Assembly (NCBI GenBank): GCA_019119635.1
Contig: DWWP01000058.1
Location: forward strand, 1-64,000
DNA: 64,000 nucleotides
From: Candidatus Dietzia intestinipullorum
GTDB taxonomy: Bacteria; Actinomycetota; Actinomycetes; Mycobacteriales; Mycobacteriaceae
Direction of reading: 5' to 3'
Below the pieces are notes generated by a model. That model was not told the DNA's origin, did not search any database, and saw only the letters and a list, made by a program, of their open reading frames with translations. Shown here in pieces: positions 10,746 to 18,627 of the stretch. Position numbers and translations under genes: made by a program. Position 1 is the stretch's first letter. The number at the start of each line of letters is the position of its first letter.

Positions 10746-11579
10746 TCAGCCCTGGTCGCCTCCGGCGACGGGGAGGACCGAGCCGGTGACGTACGAGGCC
10801 TCCGGGGACGCGAGGAAGCAGATCGGCGCGGCCTGCTCGTGGAGCGTCCCGTAGCGGCCGAGGACGGTGGAGTCGACGGTCTGGTCCACGATCTGCTGGT
10901 ACCAGTCCTTCTCCTGCTCGGTCCGGGCGTCGCCCCCGCGGGAGATCCGACGTTCCGGGGCGAGCGTCCCGCCCGGGGCGGTGGCCACGACCCGGACGCC
11001 GTGCGGGGCCGCCTCGAGCGCGAGTGCGGAGGTCAGCCCGTTCACGCCGCCCTTGGACGCGGCATACGGCACCCGGTTGACCCCGCGGGTCGCCACCGAG
11101 GAGACGTTGACGATCGTGCCGGCGCCCCGCGAGATCATCGTCGGCAGGGCCGCCCTGCACATCCACAGCGTGGGGAACAGGGAGCGGCGCACCTCCTTCT
11201 CGATCTGTTCCTCGGAGTACTCCTGGAACGGTCGTGCCCAGATGGTGCCGCCGACGTTGTTGATCAGGACGTCGATCCTTCCGTGGGCGGCGAGCGCGGC
11301 GTCAGCCGCACCGGTGGCACCCGAGAAGGTCTCCAGGTCGGCGACGACGGGGGTGACCGCGTGCCCGCCCGGCGATGCCGTGGTCAGCTCGTCGGCCACT
11401 GCGTGGATCATCTCGGAGCGGTCGACGGCGGTGACCAGCCCGCCCTCGCGGACGACCCGGTCCGCGACCGCGAGGCCGATGCCCTGGACCGCACCGGTGA
11501 CGACGACCGACAGTCCGTCGAACCGGCCGCGGGACAGGACGGGCGGGACCGCGTCGTGGTCGCCGACGGGGGCGCTCAC
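10746..11579 (-). CDS. benD: 1,6-dihydroxycyclohexa-2,4-diene-1-carboxylate dehydrogenase
   Basis: Short-chain dehydrogenase of 277 residues that oxidises benzoate cis-diol to catechol with NAD+ and loss of CO2. The Rossmann motif TGAVQGIG starts near residue 28, an NNVGG motif follows near 108, and the active-site Ser and YAASK (Tyr and Lys) occur near 157-175. ATIWARPF and APGGTL segments are typical of BenD rather than generic reductases. GTG at 11579 overlaps the benC stop by four bases (GTGA), so it is translationally coupled in the ben operon. Function is well supported by family and context. Confidence 0.93.
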   Translation of the reverse strand: MSAPVGDHDAVPPVLSRGRFDGLSVVVTGAVQGIGLAVADRVVREGGLVTAVDRSEMIHAVADELTTASPGGHAVTPVVADLETFSGATGAADAALAAHGRIDVLINNVGGTIWARPFQEYSEEQIEKEVRRSLFPTLWMCRAALPTMISRGAGTIVNVSSVATRGVNRVPYAASKGGVNGLTSALALEAAPHGVRVVATAPGGTLAPERRISRGGDARTEQEKDWYQQIVDQTVDSTVLGRYGTLHEQAAPICFLASPEASYVTGSVLPVAGGDQG

Positions 11580-13693
11580 GACGCGACCTCCATGGTCTCA
11601 CCGGCACGCGCGGCGAGCGCGGCCCGCATCGTGGCCTTGGCGTGCTCGGTGTGCCGCCGGATCAGGTACCGCGCGGCGTCGCGGTCCGCGTTCTCGAAGG
11701 CGGCGACTATCTCCAGGTGCTCGGGGACGATCTCCTCGGATACCCAGCGGGCGTCCGGCAGGACACTGTTCATCACCCGTGTCACCTCCAGCATGCGGTA
11801 CGCCTGGAGCAGCGCGTCGTTGCCGGTGCAGCGGAAGAGGAACTCGTGGAACTGCGCGTTGGTGGCGGTGAAGCGCTCCGGGTCGACAAAGCGATCACCG
11901 TCGATGAACCGGTTGGCGGACTCGGCCAGCATCCGGAACTCGGCGAGCCGGGCGCCGTCGAGGCGGCCCATGGTCAGCTCGACGGCGCCGAGTTCGAGCG
12001 CCATGCGGGCGTCGAACTGGGCGTCCGACTGGCCGATGCCGGGGTGTACTTCGCCGCTGACCACCCCGGTCGTGGAGGTGATGGTCTCCGTCCGTTCGCC
12101 GCCGGACAGTGAGACCGAGGTCGACGTCGTCCCGTCCGCGGAGGTGGACGTGACGGGCCGGAGGGTCACCGGCCGCGGCGTGTAACCCACCGGCCGCGCG
12201 CCGATGGCGACGGTGTGGTCGTCGGTGCGCGAATCCTCGGTCCGGGTCGGCGGGACTTGGCCGGGGACCCGGGGCTCGAGCCCGACGGGGCGCGCGGCGA
12301 TCGCCGGTGCCGAGGTCGTGTGGGGCGTGGCGGCGGGCGCGTCGAACAGGCCCGGTGTGCGCGGCTCGAAGCCGACCGGGCGCGCGGCGATCGCCGCCGG
12401 CGGGGTCGCCGCCGCCGTGGCCGCGTCCCGCTCGTCGTCCGGGTCCGGCGCCGTGGCTGCGGGCTCCGGCACGGCGGGCCCGGCGGGGGCGGGCGCGGTC
12501 GCCGCGGGGGCGGGGGAGGACTCCACCGGTGCGGCGTCTGCCGGAGCGGTCTCCGTGGGCGCGGGCTCTTCCGGAGCGGCCTGTGTCGGTGCGGGCTCCG
12601 CCGTCACCGCCGCCGCCTCGGCCACGGGCGTCTCGACCGCGGCCGCATCAGGTGCGGCGGCGGAGTCGGTGTCGGGCGCGGCCACGGCTGCCGGGGTGAA
12701 CTTCTCGTAGTAGAAGTGCGTGACCTCCAGGCCCTCTTCGTCCAGGTGGGTCCGGACCGCTTCGACCATCGGGGGTGGCCCGCACAGGTAGATGTCGGCG
12801 GCGCCGTCGTGGAGGTGCTCGGGGCCGATCAGGCCGGTGACGTAGCCGGAATTGGGGTGGCGGGTCTCCGGGTCGGAGACCACCAGGTCCCACGTCAGGC
12901 CGGGGAGCCGCGTGGTGTAGTCGTCGAGCAGCTCGGTGTAGACGACGTCGGTGTCCCGCGACGTTCCGTACACCAGGTGCACGGGGCGCTCCGCGGCCCC
13001 GGCGACCGCGAGGCTCTCCAGGATCGACAGCACCGGGGCGAGGCCGGTGCCGCCGGCGAGCAGGAGCAGCGGTCGCTCTGATTCGCGCAGGAAGAAGCTG
13101 CCCATCGGGCCCGTCAGCTCGAGCCGGTCGCCCACCGCGCAGCGCTGGGCCAGGTACTCGGACATGGCTCCGCCGGGCGCGTACTTGATGAGGAACGACA
13201 GGTGCTTCTCGTCGGGACCGGTCGAGAACGAGTACGAGCGGGTCTGGTCGGTCCCGGGGACGGACACGTTGACGTACTGGCCGGGCAGGAACGCGAGGGC
13301 ACCACGGTCGTCGAGCTCGACGGTCAGGGCGAACGCGCCCTCGGCCAGGCGGTCCACCGCCGTCACTGTCGCCGGGTGTGCTGCCGCGGCGGTCTTGGCC
13401 ACGTCCGAGGTGGTGGGGATCTGCACCACCAGGTCCGACTGCGGGACCATCTGGCACGGCAGGCAGTAGCCGGCCTCGGCCTCGGCGTCGGTGAGGGCGT
13501 CGTCGATGTAGTCGCCGCCGTCGTACTCGCCCGACTCGCACAACGACTTACAGGTCCCGCAGGCGCCGTCCCGGCAGTCGAGGGGGATGTTGATGCGGGC
13601 CTTGTACGAGGCATCGGCGACGGTTTCCGTCGGGCCGCAGGTGACGAAGCGCGTCACCCCGTCCTCGAAGCCCAGGGCCACCTGGTAGCTCAT
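11576..13693 (-). CDS. benC: Benzoate 1,2-dioxygenase reductase BenC with C-terminal FCD-like extension
   Basis: Residues 1-335 are a complete BenC. A plant-type [2Fe-2S] domain uses Cys40, Cys45, Cys48 and Cys80. The FAD domain holds RSYSFST (152-158), and the NAD domain holds GGTGLAPVLSILE (214-226) and YLCGPPPMV (302-310). It passes electrons from NADH to BenAB. Residues 335-550 are an Ala/Pro/Thr-rich linker with three ARPVG modules. Residues about 558-693 resemble the FCD ligand-binding domain of GntR-type repressors, with candidate metal ligands His616, His659 and His681, but without a DNA-binding helix-turn-helix. The frame is continuous. Proteobacterial BenC stops at about 340 residues; C. 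glutamicum BenC, as I recall, is also extended (about 510). Confidence 0.93.
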   Translation of the reverse strand: MSYQVALGFEDGVTRFVTCGPTETVADASYKARINIPLDCRDGACGTCKSLCESGEYDGGDYIDDALTDAEAEAGYCLPCQMVPQSDLVVQIPTTSDVAKTAAAAHPATVTAVDRLAEGAFALTVELDDRGALAFLPGQYVNVSVPGTDQTRSYSFSTGPDEKHLSFLIKYAPGGAMSEYLAQRCAVGDRLELTGPMGSFFLRESERPLLLLAGGTGLAPVLSILESLAVAGAAERPVHLVYGTSRDTDVVYTELLDDYTTRLPGLTWDLVVSDPETRHPNSGYVTGLIGPEHLHDGAADIYLCGPPPMVEAVRTHLDEEGLEVTHFYYEKFTPAAVAAPDTDSAAAPDAAAVETPVAEAAAVTAEPAPTQAAPEEPAPTETAPADAAPVESSPAPAATAPAPAGPAVPEPAATAPDPDDERDAATAAATPPAAIAARPVGFEPRTPGLFDAPAATPHTTSAPAIAARPVGLEPRVPGQVPPTRTEDSRTDDHTVAIGARPVGYTPRPVTLRPVTSTSADGTTSTSVSLSGGERTETITSTTGVVSGEVHPGIGQSDAQFDARMALELGAVELTMGRLDGARLAEFRMLAESANRFIDGDRFVDPERFTATNAQFHEFLFRCTGNDALLQAYRMLEVTRVMNSVLPDARWVSEEIVPEHLEIVAAFENADRDAARYLIRRHTEHAKATMRAALAARAGETMEVAS
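11615..12022 (-). other. FCD-like domain coding segment of benC
   Basis: Codes for residues 558-693 of BenC. An all-helical pattern resembles FCD: an RMALELGAVEL helix, then an NAQFHEFLFRCTGNDALL helix (usually D-x-x-F-H in FCD, Asn here), then PEHLEIVAAFENADRDAA and a final HTEHAKATM helix. Three histidines sit where FCD domains bind a metal ion and a small organic acid. Ligand binding is inference. Confidence 0.7.
12173..12397 (-). repeat. Three ARPVG repeat modules in the BenC linker
   Basis: The translated modules AAIAARPVGFEPR (residues 433-445), PAIAARPVGLEPR (463-475) and VAIGARPVGYTPR (495-507) recur at about 30-residue spacing inside a low-complexity linker. The DNA of the first two is similar but not identical, so selection on the peptide rather than recent duplication is plausible. 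Confidence 0.8.
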
Positions 13694-13728
13694 GAGATCT
13701 CATTCCTGTCGCTGGCATGACCTGCGTA

Positions 13729-13756
13729 GCGTCGGCGCCCGGGTGGGCGCCGACGC
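13729..13756 (-). promoter_or_regulatory. Intercistronic 11-bp hairpin between benB and benC
   Basis: Positions 13729-13739 are the exact reverse complement of 13746-13756, with a 6-nt loop. It lies in the 89-nt gap between benB and benC, the largest gap inside the ben operon. It could be a partial terminator or an mRNA-stability element setting the oxygenase to reductase ratio; that role is inferred. Confidence 0.55.
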
Positions 13757-13782
13757 CCGCTCGCGCCCGGTGGGGGCGCCGG

Positions 13783-14292
13783 TCACACCATGTAGACGTC
13801 CACGATGTGGTGGATGTAGTCGTTCTTGAGGACGACCTTCTTGTAGGTGATCAACGGGCTCTCGCCCGTGACGTCCAGGGTGTAGAACGAGGTGCCGAAG
13901 TACTGGTCGGTCATGTTGTAGCGGAAGTACGACGAGAGCCAGTTGAAGCGGACGTCGACCTCGCCCGGGCGGCGGTCGATCACCTCGATGTTGCTGATCA
14001 GGTGATTGGTCCGCGGTTCGGGCAGGGAGGTGGACGAGGAGCGCTCGGTGCGGATGCGGAAGACGCGGTCCTCGATGCCGGCCCGGTTCGGGTAGTAGAT
14101 CAGGGAGATCTCCGAGTGCGGGTCCGTGGTGAGCTCGCCGTCGTCGTCCCAGGCGGGCATCCAGTACATCGCGTCCTCGCGATAGCACTCGATCCACTCC
14201 TCGAACTGCCGGTCGTCGAGCAGGCGCGCTTCGCGGAACAGGAAGGCGGAGATCTCGTCGACGGAGATCGCCGCGACTGCGGGTGCGGACAT
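13783..14292 (-). CDS. benB: Benzoate 1,2-dioxygenase small (beta) subunit
   Basis: Beta subunit (169 residues) of the Rieske dioxygenase, with an NTF2-like cone fold; it builds the alpha3beta3 hexamer with BenA. Recognisable family segments are FLFREARLLDDRQFEEWIECY at 17-37 and EISLIYYPNRAGIEDRVFRIRT at 61-82. The C-terminal KKVVLKNDYIHHIVDVYMV is typical. ATG at 14292 sits 43 nt after the benA stop, with a GAAAGG ribosome site. Length is normal for the family (about 160-170). Confidence 0.95.
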   Translation of the reverse strand: MSAPAVAAISVDEISAFLFREARLLDDRQFEEWIECYREDAMYWMPAWDDDGELTTDPHSEISLIYYPNRAGIEDRVFRIRTERSSSTSLPEPRTNHLISNIEVIDRRPGEVDVRFNWLSSYFRYNMTDQYFGTSFYTLDVTGESPLITYKKVVLKNDYIHHIVDVYMV

Positions 14293-14335
14293 GGTCAGGC
14301 CTTTCGTGTGCTGGGGTGGGTCCGGGTGCCGGCGC

Positions 14336-15742
14336 TCAGGCGCGGGCGGCCGGGGCCCGGTCCGCCAGGAGGGCTTCCTCCGCCTCCTCCGCGGCGGCCT
14401 CGGCGTCCAGGGCCCGGCGCATCGTCTCGAGCCAGTAGCCGTGCTGCACCGGGTACAGCCCCTCGTCCTCGGTCTTGGCGCCGGAGGAGAGCACGTTGTT
14501 CATACCGAGCCCGCGTGCGGTCTCGTCGGGCCCCTCGAGCTGGTGGGTCGAGCCGCGGGTCATGTCGTTCCACGGCGCGGCGTCGGCGAGGTAGGTCTTC
14601 TGGCAGGAACGGAACTCCTCGAGGTCGTCCGGGGTCGCCATGCCGGTCGCGTTGAAGAAGTCCTCGTACTGACGGATGCGGGCGGCCCGGGCCTCGGCGC
14701 TCTCACCCTTGGGGGCGATGCAGTAGATCGTCACCTCCGTGGAGTCCACCGAGATCGGCTTGAAATGCCGGATCTGGCTGGAGAACTGATCCATGAGGTA
14801 CATGTTCGGGTACAGGCACAGGTTGCGGGAGGCGCCCACCATGAACTCGGCCTTCTTGGGGCCGATCTGGTCGGCGAGCTCCTGCCGGCTGTCCCAGAGG
14901 GGCCGGTCCTCGGGGTTGCCCCACCACATCCACAGCAGCAGGTGGCCGTGGTCGAAGGACCAGTAGCCGCCGCCCTGCTTGCCCCAGGTCCCGGCGTCCA
15001 TGGCCTTGGTCTCGTTCTTGGACTCCCCGGAACCGCGGCGCGCGGTCGTGGCCGCGTAGTTCCAGTGCGTGGCCGAGACGTGGTAGCCGTCCGCGCCGTT
15101 CTCGGCCTGGAGCTTCCAGTTGCCGTCGAAGGTGTAGGTCGATGACCCCCGCAGGACCTCCAGGCCCTCCGGGGACTGGTCGACGAGCATGTCGATGATG
15201 GTCCGGCTGTCGCCGAGGTGCTCCTCGATCGGCAGGACATCGGCGTTGAGGCTGCCGAAGAGGAAGCCGCGGTAGTTGGCGAACTTGGCCACCCGGCGCA
15301 GGTCGTGCGACCCGTCGGTGTTGAACTGCTCGGGGTAGCCCGCGTCCCGCGGGTCCTTGACCTTGAGCAGCTCGCCCGAGTTGGAGAACGTCCACCCGTG
15401 GAACGGGCAGGTCAGTGTGGTGCGATTGTCCGTCTTGCGGCGGCACAGCATCGCGCCGCGGTGCGAGCAGGCGTTGATGAGGCAGTTCAGCTCGCCGTCC
15501 TTGCCCCGCGTGATCATGACCGGCTGGCGGCCGATGTCCGTGGTGAAGTAGTCGCCTACCTCGGGGATCTGGCTCTCGTGCGCCAGGTAGACCCAGTTGC
15601 CCTCGAAGATGTGCTTCATCTCGAGTTCGAAGAGGTCCTCGTCGGTGAAGATGCGTCGGTTGGTGCGGATGATGCCCTCGTCGGGGCGGTCCTCGAGTGC
15701 GGTGTCGAGCGTGTTCTGCAGGCGGTCGAGTCGATCAGACAT
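14336..15742 (-). CDS. benA: Benzoate 1,2-dioxygenase large (alpha) subunit
   Basis: Catalytic subunit of 468 residues converting benzoate plus O2 to the 1,2-cis-diol. The Rieske cluster ligands are Cys92, His94, Cys112 and His115. The mononuclear iron site follows with His221 and His226 in the segment [14 protein letters not shown], and Asp218 bridges to the neighbouring Rieske centre as in other ring-hydroxylating oxygenases. ATG at 15742 is preceded by AAGGAG at ideal spacing, which decides against a start further upstream. It is the first gene of benABCDRE and is transcribed divergently from catA across a 351-bp control region. Confidence 0.96.
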   Translation of the reverse strand: MSDRLDRLQNTLDTALEDRPDEGIIRTNRRIFTDEDLFELEMKHIFEGNWVYLAHESQIPEVGDYFTTDIGRQPVMITRGKDGELNCLINACSHRGAMLCRRKTDNRTTLTCPFHGWTFSNSGELLKVKDPRDAGYPEQFNTDGSHDLRRVAKFANYRGFLFGSLNADVLPIEEHLGDSRTIIDMLVDQSPEGLEVLRGSSTYTFDGNWKLQAENGADGYHVSATHWNYAATTARRGSGESKNETKAMDAGTWGKQGGGYWSFDHGHLLLWMWWGNPEDRPLWDSRQELADQIGPKKAEFMVGASRNLCLYPNMYLMDQFSSQIRHFKPISVDSTEVTIYCIAPKGESAEARAARIRQYEDFFNATGMATPDDLEEFRSCQKTYLADAAPWNDMTRGSTHQLEGPDETARGLGMNNVLSSGAKTEDEGLYPVQHGYWLETMRRALDAEAAAEEAEEALLADRAPAARA

Positions 15743-15832
15743 CGAGTTCTCCTTGCGTGGTGCGGGCCGGCCGCGCAACCGCGGCCTGTTGCCGGTGTCA
15801 CATCACCGTCGCAAAGTATGCGAGTGATCACA

Positions 15833-15859
15833 CTAGGGGTGTGCCTAGTTACGCCTAGG
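15833..15859. promoter_or_regulatory. Three helically phased CTAG boxes upstream of benA, candidate BenR site
   Basis: CTAG occurs at 15833, 15845 and 15855, the last two as CCTAG and CCTAGG. Spacing of 12 and 10 bp places them on about the same DNA face. CTAG is a rare tetranucleotide in bacterial DNA. They lie about 25-50 bp upstream of the predicted benA start site, where an activator would bind. Assignment to BenR is inference. Confidence 0.45.
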
Positions 15860-15864
15860 TGTTA

Positions 15865-15883
15865 CTCGTTCGCATGCCGAACG
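15865..15883. promoter_or_regulatory. GTTCGCAT box A, candidate IclR-type operator
   Basis: This 19-bp stretch contains GTTCGCAT followed by GCCGAAC, giving an inverted GTTCG...CGAAC half-site pair. It matches box B (15926-15944) at 16 of 19 positions. The core is the reverse complement of ATGCGAAC found in the pcaI promoter. GTTCG cores are usual for IclR-family regulators, so PcaR is the candidate. Confidence 0.5.
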
Positions 15884-15925
15884 CCGGCGAGGCGTCGGTC
15901 TCGCTACCTGCGCGTTTGCTGCGGA

Positions 15926-15944
15926 TTCGTTCGCATGGCGCACG
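15926..15944. promoter_or_regulatory. GTTCGCAT box B, candidate IclR-type operator
   Basis: Second copy of the 19-bp box, 61 bp from box A (about six helical turns). It is flanked by the 7-bp inverted repeat GATTCGT...ACGAATC. Its position closer to catA suggests control of catA transcription, possibly with box A through looping; this is inference. Confidence 0.5.
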
Positions 15945-15979
15945 AATCTCCCTCTACAGGATGAGAGTGTGGTGATTGA

Positions 15980-16960
<981 letters not shown>

Positions 16961-17069
16961 CCCGCCCACGCCGACATCGGCGCCGCATCGGCGCCGATCA
17001 TCTACCGCCCGCCCCGGCCGCCACCAGCGGTCGGGGCGCCGGTGCTCCGCCGAGACCCGAGGACCGAAC

Positions 17070-18191
17070 ATGCCCGACCTGACCATCCGCTCCGTCGAGA
17101 CCCGCATCCTCGACGTCCCGCTCATCCGCCCCCACAAGTTCGCGACCACCACCGCGACCGCGCAGGCGATCCTCCTGGTCACCGTCACGACCGACGACGG
17201 CGTGAGGGGCTACGGCGAGGGCGTGACCCCGGGCGGCCCGTGGTGGGGCGGCGAGTCCGCGGAGACCATGCAGATCCTCGTGGAGAAGTACCTCGCCCCG
17301 GTCGCCGTCGGACGGCGCGTCGACGAGATCCCCGCGGTGCTCGAGGCGATGGAGGGGGTCGTCGCCCGTGGCCGCTTCGCCAAGGCTGCCCTCGAGATCG
17401 CGATGTTCGACGCCTGGGCGCGAAGCCTCGATGTGCCGGTGCGGTCCCTGCTCGGTGGTGCGGCCCGTGACTCGATCGAGTGCACGTGGGCGCTGGGTGC
17501 GATGCCGCTGGACGAGATGGTCTCCGAGATCGACGAGCTCCTCGCCTCGGATCGCCACCGCACCTTCAAGCTCAAGATGGGCGCGCTGGACCCGGCCGAG
17601 GACGTGGCCCGGATCGCCGCGCTCGCCGAGCGCCTCGATGGCCGGGCCGGACTTCGGGTGGACATCAACGCCCGCTGGGACCGCTTCACCGCCAACATGC
17701 ACCTCCCGGCGCTGGTGGACGCGGGTATCGAGCTCATCGAGCAGCCCACGCCCACGGAGCAGGTCGAAGTCCTGGCAGAGCTCAACCAGACGCTGCCGGT
17801 GCAGTTCATGGCCGACGAGTCCGTGCAGTCGCCGCACGACGCGCTCGAGATCGTCCGGCGCGATGCCGCCGGCATCATCGCGGTCAAGACCACCAAGCTC
17901 GGCGGACTGACCCGGAGCAAGGAGGTCGTGTCCATCGCGCGCACGGCCGGGGTGGCCTGCCACGCGGCGACCTCGCTCGAGGGCCCGATCGGGACCATGG
18001 CCTCGCTCCACCTGGCCTGTGCCGAGCCCGGCTTCAACTACGGCTCCGAGCTGTTCGGCCCGCTGCTGCTGGCCGAGACGTACGTGACGACCCCCATCCG
18101 GTACGAGGCCGGCCGCGTGCATCTGCCGGAGGGGCCGGGGCTGGGCGTCGAGCTGGACCACGACGCCGTCGAGAAGTTCACCCGCCGCTGA
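17070..18191 (+). CDS. catB: Muconate cycloisomerase
   Basis: Enolase-superfamily enzyme of 373 residues converting cis,cis-muconate to muconolactone. The catalytic and metal residues sit at the same numbers I know from Pseudomonas putida MLE: Lys167-x-Lys169 (FKLKMG), Asp198, Glu224 (IEQP), Asp249 (MADES) and Lys273 (VKTTKLGG). N-terminal capping domain is residues 1-130, the barrel 130-373. It lies 109 bp after catA, and catC follows after 62 bp, so one transcript is likely. Chloromuconate activity cannot be excluded from sequence. Confidence 0.95.
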   Translation: MPDLTIRSVETRILDVPLIRPHKFATTTATAQAILLVTVTTDDGVRGYGEGVTPGGPWWGGESAETMQILVEKYLAPVAVGRRVDEIPAVLEAMEGVVARGRFAKAALEIAMFDAWARSLDVPVRSLLGGAARDSIECTWALGAMPLDEMVSEIDELLASDRHRTFKLKMGALDPAEDVARIAALAERLDGRAGLRVDINARWDRFTANMHLPALVDAGIELIEQPTPTEQVEVLAELNQTLPVQFMADESVQSPHDALEIVRRDAAGIIAVKTTKLGGLTRSKEVVSIARTAGVACHAATSLEGPIGTMASLHLACAEPGFNYGSELFGPLLLAETYVTTPIRYEAGRVHLPEGPGLGVELDHDAVEKFTRR

Positions 18192-18253
18192 GACGCCCGC
18201 ACAGCGTCCAGGGCCGGACATCACCTATTACACCTGCAGAGGAGAGAAGCGAT

Positions 18254-18535
18254 ATGGCACTGTTCCACGTCCGTATGAACGTCAATATCCCGCACGATCT
18301 CGATCCGGAGGTCCGCGCGGAGACCGTGGCCCGCGAGAAGGCCTACAGCCAGGAGCTGCAGCGCTCCGGGAAGTGGCGTGAACTCTGGCGCATCGTCGGC
18401 CAGTACTCCAACATCAGCATCTTCGACGTGGAGTCGGCCGACGAGCTGCACGAGATCCTCCAGGCGCTGCCCCTGTTCCCGTACATGGACATGGAGGTCA
18501 TGGCGCTGACCCGTCACCCGTCGCGGGTGGACTAG
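18254..18535 (+). CDS. catC: Muconolactone delta-isomerase
   Basis: Small enzyme of 93 residues, decameric in the family, shifting the double bond of muconolactone to give 3-oxoadipate enol-lactone. The start MALFHVRMNVNIP and the segment YSNISIFDVESADELHEIL followed by LPLFPYM are diagnostic. ATG at 18254 has GGAGAG 7 nt upstream. It is the last cat gene and is followed by a 12-bp terminator hairpin facing the convergent pcaF. Confidence 0.95.
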   Translation: MALFHVRMNVNIPHDLDPEVRAETVAREKAYSQELQRSGKWRELWRIVGQYSNISIFDVESADELHEILQALPLFPYMDMEVMALTRHPSRVD

Positions 18536-18575
18536 CTTTCCAGCGGAAACACCAGCAGGCTCCCGGAGGAGTGCT

Positions 18576-18616
18576 CGAGGGGCCCGGCGCGCAGCTGATG
18601 CGCTCCGGGCCCCTCG
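18576..18616. terminator. Bidirectional terminator hairpin between catC and pcaF
   Basis: Positions 18576-18587 (CGAGGGGCCCGG) are the exact reverse complement of 18605-18616, with a 17-nt loop. It lies in the 92-bp gap between the convergent catC and pcaF stop codons, so it can serve both operons. Confidence 0.8.
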
Positions 18617-18627
18617 TCGCGGATCGG

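Noticed and set aside
7966..10854. Long plus-strand open frame opposite benR.
   Set aside because: Its composition is Gly/Arg/Val shadow coding; the minus-strand frame has Walker and LuxR motifs.
12044..12691. Possibility that BenC and the FCD-like domain are two genes joined by a sequencing error.
   Set aside because: The frame is open across the whole linker, which has ordered ARPVG modules in the same frame. The next gene overlaps the end by GTGA. No start codon with a ribosome site precedes the FCD part, and a GntR helix-turn-helix is missing.
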